Assembly (NCBI GenBank): GCA_050084985.1
Contig: JBITNC010000001.1
Coordinates: 67,890,001-67,954,000 of the forward strand
Length of the DNA stretch: 64,000 bases
Direction: 5' to 3'
Source: Nageia nagi
Taxonomy: Eukaryota; Pinophyta
Made by a program: the position numbers and the translations under genes. The notes below the pieces were generated by a model. The model worked only from the letters and a program-made list of their open reading frames with translations, was not told where the DNA came from and did no database searches. This document shows, piece by piece, positions 46,981 through 59,217 of this stretch (position 1 is its first letter; each line of letters begins with the position of its first letter).

Positions 46981-47558
46981 CTATAGTGCTTGTAGCAACA
47001 GGGGTTCCCAATAGTTCTTCATCCTTTTCTTTTCTACCTCTATCTCATCTTCTTCAATCTCTTCATCCAACCCTTCATCATCTTCAGAAGCCACCACAAA
47101 TTTGTCCCTTCTCCTAGACGTAGCTTCATTATCTCCATTAGTCGATACTGAGTCCTTCAGGTTTGAAGAGACAACAATAAGCAGGGAAGTGATAAGCTCC
47201 CTAGTTGAGGGAAGCCTTAGTTTTGAACTATTTCTAGAAGAATATGTGGAAACTAGGTCTACTGGAGGAGGTTCTAGCACTTGTTGAAACAAATGCCTCA
47301 CCCTTCTTGATCTTGTACGCTCAAAATCCACCAAAATTTTGATTAATCCTTGATGCATTGGCATTGCTCCCCTATGCTTTCTTATATATGAATCCATTGA
47401 AGTATATAGAAAGTAGGGAAGATTAATCCTATACACTCCTCTAAAATGGTGTAGCAAAAGCAAATGAACCCCAAAAAGATTAGTGTGTATGCCTTCCATA
47501 GTGAACAGTTTCATAATGACTTTCGCCACCTCATCCCACGGATATATAATGGATGTAA
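46981..47558 (-). pseudogene. Unidentified repeat-borne protein family, copy 3
   Basis: The most intact copy: an open minus-strand frame reading YPWDEVAKVIMKLFTMEG, FGVHLLLLHHFRGVYRINLP, YFLYTSMDSYIRKHRG and MHQGLIKILVDFERTRS, ending in an acidic stretch (EGLDEEIEEDEIEVEKKR). The N-terminal part is separated by a solo LTR (47559-48061) and continues at about 48062-48115. The tail is acidic here but basic in copy 2, so the core is what is conserved. Confidence 0.6.
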
Positions 47559-48061
47559 TGTTGGGATGTATAATGCATTATTGTAAAGGTTTTGTAATGT
47601 TCCTTTTTGTAAATTCTCCAATACTTAATGGTATTACTAGTTACCTTAAGTATTTAAGTGAATATGATAATATAACTTGTCCTACACTCCATCTCGTGAG
47701 CATGCCCCTTGGGTAAAAGGGAGTTGCATGTCATGCCTTTGTACAATGGTTAAAAGGGTGATATAAAGAGAGATTTTGGCCTATAAATAGAAGGCCCCCT
47801 CTTTGTAATCACTCACCAATTTGTGAAGAAAAGTTATGCTCTAGGATAGTGATTAGGAGATGAAGTTAAAAGGATTGTAAGAGAGTTGTCTTTGTGAATG
47901 AAGTAAGATCTTGTTATTGGATATACTCCTAGTTGGAGGAATCACTTTATAGATTGAGTCACTTTGTGAGATTGATTATGCTTTAGAATATTATTGAATG
48001 AGTGAGCTTTCAAGAGATTTTGGTAGTTTAAGATTATGTTCTTTATAGTTCAATCCTTTCA
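47559..48061 (+). mobile_element. Solo LTR, copia family A
   Basis: Starts TGTTGGGATGTATAATGC and ends AATCCTTTCA (503 bp). Flanks TGTAA (47554-47558) and TGCAA (48062-48066) match at four of five bases, as expected of an aged duplication. No primer-binding site follows. A CTATAAATAG TATA box lies at 47781-47790. It interrupts copy 3 of the unidentified family. Confidence 0.8.
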
Positions 48062-48729
48062 TGCAATTGGGTAGGTTGACTTCCTTGTCTTCAAGAGAGG
48101 TACCTCTTACCTGTAAAATGTATGCACTTAAAAAATTGGATTCCTCATCTCCTTGTTGTACCTACGACCTAAATTGACCATCCTTGTATCCACTTCATCA
48201 GTTTAAGGTTGATTAAGAAGCGACACTTGTCTACCATGAAACTTCCTCCATTCTAAGAAGTTACAACTTGCCTTGACCAGTTGGGATTGTGGCCATTCAA
48301 TGCATATACAAACCCATCTATACCCCCATTGCATAAGATACACTAGCCTATTTGGTCCCTTCTGATTTCTACCTCTATAGTTGGTTTTAGATGCTTCTAG
48401 CTCTTCATCCTCTCTACATGCAACTAGAATGTAGAGTGGCTACGAATGCTCTTTTCTAATAAATAAATTCCAAGTTGCTAACCTAGACAACAAATATGGG
48501 CTCTCCACCTGTCCTCATCATCAATGACCAACCTTTGTTTGATCCATGGTATTTTTATAAAGAGAGGGCATGCCACTTACACACATGCACTCTTTCGAGC
48601 TTATCTCTTATCCTTCATGCTTATCATGTGAGTTTATTTCTTCCCACCCACCCTACCTTAATCTAAATCTTGCATTTCATCTTTACAGATAAGCTTCTAG
48701 TTCTCGTTCACCATACATCAAATTTTTCT

Positions 48730-49700
48730 TATCAATCTTTCTATTATCATCATTTTCTCTTGGAATATTTGTTTATTCCTTTCCTTCTAGATTTCCCAGA
48801 GCATATGGGGGAGTATCATAGCCCACCTTTGATTTTCCTCTTTACTAGGAACATTAAGAAGCCATTTAGAAATTGACTCATTGATATCAATGCCAAACTT
48901 GAATCTTTTCTCCTTTATGATTCCTCTCCATACTTCCTGAGTGAAAGAGTAGAATTGGCACAAATGATCTACTGATTCTTCTGCTTTGTAACATAGAGAG
49001 CATCTGTTGATAAGAATTTATCCTCTCTTCCTTAAATAATTGATAGTAGATATTCATTTCCTAAACACTAGCCATAGGAAATGGGTTACCTTAGGAGTAA
49101 CACCTTTTATCCATACTTTCTTAATAGGAAATTCACTTGCATTTACCTAAACAAGAGTGCAGTATCTAGACTTTACTGAGTATAGACCTCCTTTTCTTAG
49201 TTTCCACCTTGGGATATTCAGCACATAGTCAAGAGGTAAAGGTGCTAAGATTAACATATTGTTAACCACTTTCATAGCAATAGCTAGATCATGACCTGGG
49301 GGTAGAAGAATCTTCCAAGCTCTCTACTTGTTGCTATTTTCCATATAACATTGGGCTTTCTAATGAACATTATTTCTACCCCATCTAGCTAGATCAGTTA
49401 AGTTTGCAACTTAGATAAGGGGATTTCCACCAATCCATTCATCTTCCCAAAATTGTACATCTCGACCATTACCAATGCTCCAGGAAAAATTCTCCTTCAA
49501 GAAGTGCTTGATTTTGGAGATGCCCTTCCAAAAATTTGATCCTTGCCTATTCAAGTATGTTTGTATAAAGTTGAATCCTTCCCTTAGATATTTGTTTTGG
49601 TAGATATTTATCAATTTCCTTTCCTCCTTTGTGCTCACCTTCCATGCCAACTTTCCCATAGTGCTATATTAAATTATCACAGACTATAGATTACAGACTT
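48730..49700 (-). pseudogene. LINE ORF2 linker and zf-RVT relic
   Basis: SWSIGNGRDVQFWEDEWIGG lies in the open frame 49659-49411. Further on, RCSLCYKAEESVDHLCQFYS and FTQEVWRGIIKEK are the zf-RVT cysteine/histidine region. Confidence 0.8.
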
Positions 49701-49999
49701 TAATCCAACTTACTTAGGCAATTCTCTTTTTCTCCTCCATTCCTGTCCAGAGGAATCTATTGCAAATTTGATTAATTTGCTCACATATACTTATCAATAT
49801 TTCAAATGCTGACATACAATAAACATATATACTTTAAAGTATTATTTTTCACTAGGAGACATTTTCTAGCTATAGATAGAATTGCCCCCTTCCATCTTGC
49901 ATGTTTCTTCTGGAACCTCTCAATCAAAGGCAACCATAAGTTTTTTCCAAATGGTCCAACAAATAATGGCATTCTTAAGTAGGTTATGGGGAGATTTTC

Positions 50000-51010
50000 A
50001 ATTTGGCAATTGAAAATATCTATTATTTTCCTTCGCCCATTGACAAGGGTGTGGATGAAGAAGAGTTTACTTTTGTCATAGTTTATTTTCTATTGTAAGG
50101 CCTCTTCATAAAGTTATAAAATTTTCAGGTAATTCCTTGCTTCCACCACCAAATCCTTACCAATTATTATTGTATCATCTACAAACTAGTTATCGGTACT
50201 AACAATATTTGCGCTTGCAGGTTTAATTTCAATTTTTTTCTAGCATTTCTCTAGTCCCTAATTCTTCTCCCTAGGACTTTAGCCATCATGATGAATAAAT
50301 AAGGGAAATTGAATCTCCCTATCTTAGTCCTCTCTTTGATCAAAAGAATCCCATAACTTCTCTATTTATTAAATTTGAGAAAGAAGTCATAGAGATACAT
50401 TGTTGTATTTAGGATCTCCAAGTTGTCAAGAAACCAAAATTCTCATATATTATGTACAAGAACACCCAGTTCACCCTATCATATGCTTTTTGCATATCCA
50501 ATTTCAAAAGAAACATTGCCATATTCCCAGTTTGAGCTGAGTGTAATACTTCATGCATCTCTATAATCCTATCAACAATTTATTTCCCTTGACCAAATTC
50601 TCCTTTCTCTTCAGAGATAAGGTGGGATAGTATCATCTTTAGTCTATTCACTAGAATTTTGGTCAAAATTTTATAAACCATGTTACATAGGCTAATCAGG
50701 CAAAATTATTTAAAATCCTTAATGTGCACCACTTTTAGAATTAAAGAAAGGTAGCATTCTAGGGTTTGAGTAGTTATTCAAAAGATTGAATTTCTCTTAT
50801 TTCTTTCGATACTTTTGTCCCCATAATGCCCTAAAACTTTTGAAAACATTCAGCAGGGAAGCCATCCGACCCTAGGGATTTGTTATGTGCCATGGAAAAA
50901 ATAGTGTGTTCTATCTTTGCATCATAAAAGGGCAGTAGGAGTCTCCTATTTTGTTCATTAGTTACCAACTTTAGGATATTTCCCAAAATCTTCCCTGTCT
51001 AATCATTATT
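50000..51010 (-). pseudogene. LINE ORF2 reverse-transcriptase relic
   Basis: Recognisable blocks are LISLCNMVYKILTKILVNRL, then LLKLDMQKAYDRVNW and the active-site box FVDDT (plus 50171-50185), directly preceded by a stop. Frames switch between the blocks. Confidence 0.8.
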
Positions 51011-51723
51011 CAAATCTTATTCCATGGATAAAACTTGGTGAAAGAATATCACATGTGTTTCTTTAATTTCATTGATATCTTATGTGAGATCATCATGAGT
51101 ATTCTTAATTTCCAAAATTTTATTCTTTGCTATGTGCTTAAAGGTTTTCATTTTAAAGAACCTTGTGTTACGGTCACCTTCTTGAAGCCATGTTACTATG
51201 GATTTTTGTCTCCATTTGGTTTCTTCTTGCATTAGAGTATTATACAGATCACATAAAACTTCATTTTATTCCTATTTTAGCTCTTCTCACAATCTTGTAA
51301 TTTCCATTTCATGCTTGATTCCCTCGATTCTTGCTTTTAGGGTCTCTTTTTTTTCCTTCTATCCTCCCAAACACCTCATGGTTCCAAATTTTTATTTTTT
51401 GCTTGACATGATGTAATTTGTTAGCCACCCTTTACATTTTGTTCATGTAGATGGGCATGTTCCACCACTATTTTATTTTTCTTCTATCTCCAGGTGACTT
51501 AGCCACATATTTTCAAAGTGAAAGGGGTGGTTTTTTATGACTTGATCTTTAATATCAAGAAGGAGTGCATTATGATAAGATCCAACTCATGGCAAGGCCC
51601 GTAGTTGGTACTCAAGGAATTCATTTATCCATCCTTGGGATACCATTATTCTTTCTAGCTTGCACATGATAAACTTCTCTCTTGATTACTTATTTGTCCA
51701 AGTGTACTTAGTTCCATGGATTC

Positions 51724-52200
51724 TCAATCAAACATACCTGTGTTACACAAGAAAGTCCTTAGATCTTTCATTCTTAACAATTGATTCCCCTCTAGTTTAC
51801 CCTCAAATTTCTCCTTTAAACACAGTGAGGAATTAAAATCTCCAGCTAGGATCCAATGTTCTTCTTTATTTTTTATGATTTCTTCCAACTTCCTCCAAAG
51901 TCTCCTTCTTTCTAACAATTTATTATATGTATATATATTGAAGACATTCAACTTCTTCCTCGTTACCTTGTGAATGAGAATGATCCAAATGAAATTAGTA
52001 TTTGCTTCCATGATTGTTCTCTCAAAGAGGTCTGGGTTCCATAGGTACATAATTCCCCCAGAGTTTCCTTGGGCTGGGACATATGCCATTTCTTCTTACA
52101 TCTAAATTCTCTATTTTACCATTTTAGTTTTTCCTTCTTTAACCTTTGTTTCCTGTAGGAAAAATAGATCAGGCTTCTACTTCCTACAAATTTTCTACAT
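51724..52200 (-). pseudogene. LINE ORF2 endonuclease relic
   Basis: KPDLFFLQETKV near 52150 is the LQETK motif of AP-type endonucleases. NSGGIMYLWNPDLFERTIM and the catalytic-site context HWILAGDFNSSL follow. The frame from 52089 to 51724 is open; upstream there are stops. Confidence 0.8.
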
Positions 52201-52399
52201 AAGCCTACTTTCTAAGGGGTGCTCAACCCCCTCAGATTCTAAGAAAGAACTAGCATTTGACACCCTTTCTAAAGGGTGCTCTATCCCTAATGGTGTCCAG
52301 AGTTCCTTGTCTCCCGTAAATAATATTTCTTTCCATCTCACTTTTCCCACCGAAGGTTTTCCTTTGGATGTGCTTCTTGTCATTATTTTTCTATCAAAT

Positions 52400-53400
52400 T
52401 AGGTTTCTTTAACTATCATTCTAGATGAGTTTAACCTATTTTTTAGTCCCTTCTTTTTCCCTTTTATTGTCTACCAATCTTCCTTTGATGAAAGTTCTTT
52501 TTGGATCTTGCCCATGGCCATCAGGTTGTTATTAGGGGAACTTTCCACTTCAATTTCATCTTTCTCTTCTTCTTCATCACTAGTCTCTTCTTATTGCTTA
52601 TTTTGGTTAATTTCACCATCCTTCGGGCCTTCTCCTTTGGCCACTTCCTTTGGACAGGGTTCCTCCTGTGGTAATTTTGGTTTCCATTCTTTTTTGTTTT
52701 GTAGAACTCTTTTTGGGCATAACTTCATGATATGACCAACCTAGTTGCATAAGGAATAGAGTTAACTATTTATTTTGTATTGTAGTTCTTTCTCAATACG
52801 TCTAATTTATGATTCCAAAGTGATTGAGGTAGAGAATTTCACTCCAAATTTAACCATAACACAAAATCAAGTTGATACCATCTTAGATCAAGCTTTTGTT
52901 ACATCATCTACTTTAATGAATCTTTCGAAGGAGTTTCCAATGCCCTTAAAGACCTTTTGGTGCCATATGTCAAAAGGGAGGTTTGGTAGTATCACCCATA
53001 TGGGTGCTCTCATTAGCTAAGCCCTTTGCAGATCAAATTCAAGTCACCATCACTCCAAGAAAATTCCCTTATTATTAATGAACCAAGCTAAGTCATTTTA
53101 ATCCTCTTCATTGCTAAAGACAAATAACATGTAGTCATTTGGTAAGGCTGTGATATCTAGACTTCCTTTGAGTTTCCATTTGAATTTCATCCATCTCCTA
53201 ACATCATCTAACTTGAAATTTATTGATCACGATTAATCTCCCTCTTACTATAGTTTGATTCATCACAACTTGTGGAATTTCAATTTTCCATCTTTCTCAA
53301 CTATGACCCATAGTGGAGGTCTGATATTTGTCTTCGCATCTTGAGAGAAAATTTTCCTCCAACATTTTTATTTTTCCATATTAGCTCCTTATTCATTTTT
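52400..53400 (-). pseudogene. LINE ORF1 relic (DUF4283-like plus CCHC knuckle)
   Basis: Reads RAPIWVILPNLPFDIWHQKV, then FKGIGNSFERFIKVDDVTKA, typical of the DUF4283 domain of plant LINE ORF1. Further on, VGHIMKLCPKR is the end of a CCHC knuckle, followed by an acidic stretch. A stop replaces a residue inside the knuckle. ORF1 proteins bind the LINE RNA. Confidence 0.7.
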
Positions 53401-54007
53401 GAGTTTCAAAGAGCCTTGCTAACTAAATTAGAAAAAAATAAATTGTAATCCTATTTGCATGCTATGATTATAAAGCATTCACACTTTGCAATCCTCCTCG
53501 CATGCTACAGGTATAGAGAGCTTGCACTTCGTAATTCTCCTTGCCTACTATAGTTACAAAGTGGTTACTTTTGAAAACATGACATGGGGGGTCATTCTTT
53601 ATACTATAGTGTAATGGCATTTTTAAGGAATTTCTTTTATGCATGATTGATCCTACAAGATACATTCCAAAGTCCCATTTACCCTCATTTGATTATTTGT
53701 TCACATATTTTGGACCTTGTTATTAGCCCATTATGTTTTATAGTGGATCCTGTACACTTATGCTTGTGAAGTTCCTTTCAATTAAACTATCCTTTTAATT
53801 ATGTTTTTTTGTAAGTATAAAAATACCAAAAAGTGGCAAAGGAATTTTTTATACAGGGACCAAAAATCAGTCTAAAAGTTTGAAATAGATAGAGTAATAG
53901 ACTACTCTAATTCTATTTACAAAATATAACTTGGTACGTAGCGCATCTTTAGTTACCATTTGTAAATCACAAAAAAGACTAATATATTTATCCCTTGGTA
54001 TCCCTTC

Positions 54008-54468
54008 TATTGGAATGTATAATGCATTATTGTAAATAGATGTATAAATTCACTAATATTTAAAGGTATTATTTGATACCTTAAGTATTTTAGTGAATAT
54101 AATAATGTAACTTGTCCTACACTCCAACATGAGCATGCACCTTGGGTCAAAGGTATGCATGTCATGCTCAGGTCATCCAAGGAGGGATTTTGGCCTATAA
54201 ATAGAAGTCTCCCTCCTTGTAATGATATACCAATTATGGAGTAAGGATATGCTATAGGATAGAAGTGTAGGAGTTGAGATTAGGAGAATTGTAAGAGAGT
54301 TGTATTTGTGAGAGATATAAAGATCTAGTTAGTGGATATACTCCTAGTTGGAGGAACCAATTTACATCTTGTGTTGTGAGATTGCTTTGTGTATTTTTTG
54401 GATGTAATTGTGAGCTTTCATGTGATCTTGGTAGTTTAGGAATTATATTGTTAATGTTAGTTCCTTCA
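54008..54468 (+). mobile_element. Solo LTR, copia family A, with 5-bp TSD
   Basis: Starts TATTGGAATGTATAATGC (an altered TG end) and ends AGTTCCTTCA. It is flanked by perfect CCTTC duplications (54003-54007 and 54469-54473). 461 bp; somewhat shorter than the other copies. Confidence 0.8.
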
Positions 54469-54473
54469 CCTTC

Positions 54474-55196
54474 AAGTGTCTACTTGGTATAAGTTTCTCT
54501 CTTCATTCCTTATTAGGTTGATACATAGATCTATTAGTTTGTAACCATCATGAGCTTGTAGGATTTTGATTTTAGTTTCTTAGATCATTGTGATATCTAG
54601 TTTATGTTCCTTCCTGATATTCTTAAGAATGCATTCTGTAAGGGCCTATTCACATCCCTTGTATAGCGATTTCATTTTTAATCTTTATTTTTTAAGGGTG
54701 TTCTACCCGCTTTCATTATATCTTCAATTTTTTATTATGGTCCTACCTCTATATATTTTTTAGCCTCCTTAGTTATCTTAACTTGGATACTTACTTTAAC
54801 ATGTCCTCTCTTTTCTATCTCAAGTCTCACTTAGGCTCTAATTACCTTAGATCTGGTAAGTCTTACTGATTTCTTCCTCGAAGGAGTTTTTTCTTCTGAA
54901 GTTCCATCTTCTTCTTCATTTTTTGCATCTTCCATTTCATTTATATCATCTTCTTCTTCTTCATCATTACTATTTTTCTCCTTATTATCTTCTCTTTGTC
55001 ATCGTTAAGGCCTTCACTATGCTTGGCTTCTTCTTTAGCTACTATATTTTCCTTTACTTTGATTTCTTCCAAGATATACAATTGATTGAATTGGTTGGTG
55101 GATTTGAATTATGGCCTTTACTTTTGTTGTTGAGGTGCCTACAATGCTTCACCCATGTTGAGTTGGGGAGGTTGGAGTTTCCTTCACTACTTTACC
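54474..55196. other. Spacer with acidic-tail coding relic (minus)
   Basis: On the minus strand at about 54975-54830 an acidic stretch (NDEEEEDDINEMEDAKNEEE) is followed by SRKKSVRLTRSKV. It resembles the tail of repeat-borne ORFs nearby, but it is too short to assign. Confidence 0.3.
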
Positions 55197-55696
55197 ATTT
55201 TTTTATATGCATGCATTATTGTAAAGGTTTTGTAATAATCTTCTATGTAAGTTTACTAATACTTAAGGGCATCATTTGATACCTTAAGTATTTAAGTGAA
55301 TATGATAATATAACGTATCCTACACTCCATGTCATGAGCATGCCCCTTGGGTAAAAAGGAGTGCATGACATGCCTTTATACATTGGGTAAAAGGGTGATC
55401 CAAAGAGAGATTTTGGCTTATAAATAGAAGGCTCCCTCTTTGTTATCATACACCAATTTGTGGAGTAAAGTTATGCTAGAGGATAGTGTTTAGGAGTTGA
55501 GTTTAGAAGGATTGTAAGAGTTCATATTTGTGAATGAAGTGAGATCTAGTTAGTGGATGTACTTTTAGTTGGAGAAACCACTTACATCTTGAGTTATCTT
55601 TGTGAGATTGCTTTGTGAGTTATTTAGATGTGATTTGTGAGCTTTCATGTGATCTTGGGAATATAGAGTTGTTTAGTTTATATTACAACTCCTTCA
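55197..55696 (+). repeat. 5' LTR of the copia family A element
   Basis: Matches the three solo LTRs across 500 bp. Its first 15 bases are corrupted, so the left edge is approximate. It ends CTCCTTCA. Confidence 0.75.
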
Positions 55697-55698
55697 TT

Positions 55699-55710
55699 TG
55701 GTATCAAAGG
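55699..55710 (+). other. Primer-binding site, initiator tRNA-Met type
   Basis: TGGTATCAAAGG, two bases after the LTR, matches the usual TGGTATCAGAGC at 10 of 12 positions. Confidence 0.7.
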
Positions 55711-56639
55711 TCCTTGGAAGCTCCTCTTCTCATCCTTGGTGTGGAGATTTTCTTCCTTCAATCTTGTGATCTTGTTGAGGTAAAATTCAAGATAAGGTAT
55801 AATCTCCTATATACAATCTCCTTCATTTGTTTGTCTTATGGCATATTTCACTAATGTTACTAGCACATTTTTGTTGAGTATGTTAGTCATTTCTTATATA
55901 TGTGAGAAAATTTCTTTTAAAAAGGGGGAACTATATATTATGTAGAAATGTCTCATTGGAAATGTGTATTATTATATTGCTATGCAATTTCTTTTCCTAA
56001 CATGATTTGTGTTAGTTGAATTTTTTTTTGGGTAAAAATGTGCTTAAAGTAGCAATATTTATTGATGCATTTTTTTTTATACAAACATATTGTTTTTTCA
56101 CATATATTTAATCTTTGAAGGTTTTATTATGAGTTGAGAAAATTATTATTTTTTTCTTTCTCCAAATATTATATGCTACTAAAAATTATAGTGCAATTTT
56201 TTAGTGCTACCTTAAAAGCTACATTCAACAAAATTTGAAAGGTTTTTTATTTGAAAGTTTATCAAATACATTTTTTTTGAGTGGGGAGGTTGCTATGTCG
56301 TACCCTAGCCAACCCCCCCCTTCCCAACATTTGGTTGATGCAACTATCATAGGCATAATGTCCAGTTGTCATTTTTTGGCAATCTCCTTGCATGACAGCA
56401 CTCTTTCCATTTCTACTCACGACTCCTCCCCTTCATCACAACTTTGTGTTCTCATTCATTTTGGTTGGCGATGAGATTGAAATAAAATAAATAGACCAAA
56501 GCTCCCCTCTTATAGCTTCTTTTGCACTTCTCTCCTCATGCACTTGTAGATCTACCTCTCCTTGCACGGGCACCAATGTTTGCAACGTCCATCTTTGAGC
56601 CTGCTTCATTGGCCTCCCTAGCCACCTTCAACCTCATAC

Positions 56640-56755
56640 CTCCCTATTTTTGGTTTTGTTCCATTTGGAACCCCATGCCTCCTTGGTTTTGTTTTTGATC
56701 TATTTAGAACCTCGAGCCTCCTTGGTTTTGATTTGAATCCATTTGGAACCACGCT
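56640..56755. repeat. Three units of about 45 bp in the leader
   Basis: Words CTCCTTGGTTTTG and CCATTTGGAACC recur three times with substitutions. Confidence 0.6.
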
Positions 56756-57419
56756 TACTTAGACTCCATTGCCTCTTCGTGCGATGCACGAGACCTCCAC
56801 ACCTAGCCAAAGCCCTTTGCCACCTACACGGCTCCTCCTTTGGTCTTTACAGCTTTCTTCTTTTAAATTTGATGGGTATATTAAAAAAAAAGCCTTTTTT
56901 AAGCAAATCATATACTTTTCTAGGTAAACATTTAATGTTTATTATTGCTTACATGTTATTATATATATTAAAGGACCTTAAAAGCAATATAATCATAAGT
57001 ATATTTAATTACTTACTTTAGAGTATGTTATTGGTCACAATTTCATCATCACCTCTTAAATGCCTTCCTACCTTAAGTCAAACTGTGGCTAAAAATATAC
57101 AAGTTTTTTAGGAGTATAATTTGTGTTGATAATTACCTCTAAAAGTATGATTATACCTAAAATTTTTAAGCAAAGGGAAGGGGGAATGCTATTTAGCAAT
57201 ATTTTTGAGGAAAATTATAATATTTACTTAAATAAAGTATACTTAGAAAGTTTTTTTTTGTTCTCTAGCACGCAATTTTTTTCTAGCTAAGTTTGTATGC
57301 TACATTTAGGGATAAATGTTTAAGTCAAGAAGGGGAAGTTTATTTTACTCTTTACTTAAATATTTATCTAGATTTCATGTTAAAGGTGACAAAACTCCTC
57401 ATGCAAAGTAATAAGATAA

Positions 57420-57755
57420 TGCATACTTACTTAAAATTTTAAATTAATGCTTAGTACTTAAAAGTTAAATGCATGCTTAGTACTTCAATTTTATTTTAAA
57501 AGATGAAAGATGAATTTCTTTACTTAAAAATTGTTAAGTGCATGTTATTTATTGCTTACTTTTTATAATGCATGCTTAAGGTTAGTCCTTATACTTAGTA
57601 CTTAATTTTTTAAGTTAAAATGATGCATGCTTATACTTAACATTTAATTTTTTAAGTTAATGATGCATGCTTAGGACTTAATTTAAATGCTTAGGATTTA
57701 GATTTTTTTAAGTCAATAATACATGCTTATTACTTAAAAATTTAAGTGATGATGC
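57420..57755. repeat. Palindrome-rich tandem repeats in the leader
   Basis: Degenerate units combine ATGCATGCTTA (about 57470, 57569, 57624, 57664, altered at 57720) with self-complementary ACTTAATTTTTTAAGT-like stretches. Very AT-rich, so some pairing is expected by chance. Confidence 0.5.
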
Positions 57756-58614
57756 AATTGACTTCCTTATGCAAGAATGGACTTGTGTAAAATTAGGAAT
57801 GATGTAAAAGATATCCTTTAGGGTTTGGTAAACAAAACCCATTGGTCATTTAGGCTTCAAATCTTAAATGGATGATGCTTTTACTTATGCTCTTTTACAT
57901 CATGTTTTGCATTTTGATTTATTTTCTTATATAAATAAAAATGCAAACATTGAAATGAGAAACCCTCTAAAATAAATATTTTCGCATGTACATTTCGCAA
58001 CATGACTTGTTTGGACAACCATGAGGTGAGGATAAGAAAACTAAAGCCTTTAAGTTTGATGATCCAAATGGTGAGAAGTTTGTACTTCTTAATTACCCTT
58101 AAGTCCTTTATTGGTCTAGATATAACTCCAATAGGTGGAAAGGCTTATGTGCAATGATACCACATGTTTGCACATCCATTCAAGGATTATCCTGATAACC
58201 TAGGAGGATAACATGCAACCTAATAATGATTAATAATTTGGTCGATCCAATAAATATCATAACCTTGGAAAATACTAGGTGCTTTTCCTTATGAGAAAGT
58301 ATAATACTGGTCAAGGCAAACTAGTTGAGGATTGGTGGTACTTTGGCTCCTCTTATGCAGGCATCTAAGTGAAGGCCTAATTTTAGATAAGAAAATAAGC
58401 CTCAATAATGTCACTTTTCATCTACGGTTCTTGAGATGAGAAATGTATTTGGGTACATGGGTTATTATTTGAGTTGTAAAACATTTGCACTAATGAATCA
58501 AATCAAGCATATCTTAGTTAATTGAATATAACATGTATTACTTGGTTAAAACTTAACATATAATGTTATTTATTGAATCATATGCTTATTATGTTTCACA
58601 TTTTTGTGTAGTAA

Positions 58615-59217
58615 ATGGGAGACTCCTTTTTACCCAAACACATTCTTTATGGTTATAACTTTGGGATTTAGGAACCTCAAATGAGAGCTAAGTTGTAGGT
58701 AAGGAAGCTTTGGCAAATAGTGAATGAGAACCTTGTACCTCATACAGATGAGGAGGCACTTGAGACCTACAACACTACAAATGAGTTGGCTACCTCCATG
58801 ATTTTTCATACAGTTTCAAATCATATGCTCCTAATGAGTTCCTCTTCAACATCGACAAAAGAAGCTTGGGATAAACTTAAGAAAATCTACCTTGGTTCAA
58901 AGTTTTCAAGAAGGTTTACCATTATTCAAAAGTTGCTTCAATCTCATCAAAGGGAAGGTGAAAATGTGGTTATCTACTTGAACAAAATCATTAACTTTAG
59001 GACCTAACTTGTTGCTTATGGATGCAATTAGATCAATGATGAGTTCATAGTCTTTATCATTCTCCAAAGCCTTTCTTCAAAGTTTGCTAAATTTATGATG
59101 ATTATGAAAACAAGGCTTGATGATGAAGAAGAAGTCTTCTCCCTTGAGAACCTTTCTAGGCTTCTTTTGAAGCATAGAGAAACCTTTAATAAAAAAGTGT
59201 TGATTTCTTCTCCTAAG
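58615..59217 (+). pseudogene. Copia gag relic (family A)
   Basis: An ATG at 58615 opens MGDSFLPKHILYGYNFGI, a stop, then EPQMRAKL, a stop, and VRKLWQIVNENLVPHTDEEA. The frame continues through SSTSTKEAWDKLKKIYLG to SLENLSRLLLKHRETFNKK. This is the UBN2-type gag of Ty1/copia elements, forming the particle shell. Three stops, and the cut at 59217 by the nested element, make it dead. Confidence 0.8.

Larger units (their letters stand above)
48180..53480 (-). mobile_element. Decayed L1-like LINE, near full length
   Basis: Minus-strand parts appear in the correct order: ORF1 with an RNA-binding-like domain and zinc knuckle (53.4-52.4 kb), AP-type endonuclease (52.2-51.7 kb), reverse transcriptase (about 51.0-50.0 kb), linker (49.7-49.4 kb) and the C-terminal zf-RVT (49.05-48.75 kb). 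Many stops and frameshifts make it inactive. The 3' end and poly(A) tail could not be placed, so the limits are approximate. Confidence 0.8.
55197..59217 (+). mobile_element. Copia family A element, 5' part, cut by a nested element
   Basis: 5' LTR, initiator-tRNA-Met-type primer site, a leader of about 2.9 kb and a gag remnant, all on the plus strand. Continuity is lost at 59217, where another copia element begins. The 3' part would lie beyond the window. The leader is unusually long and may itself contain an insertion. Confidence 0.7.
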
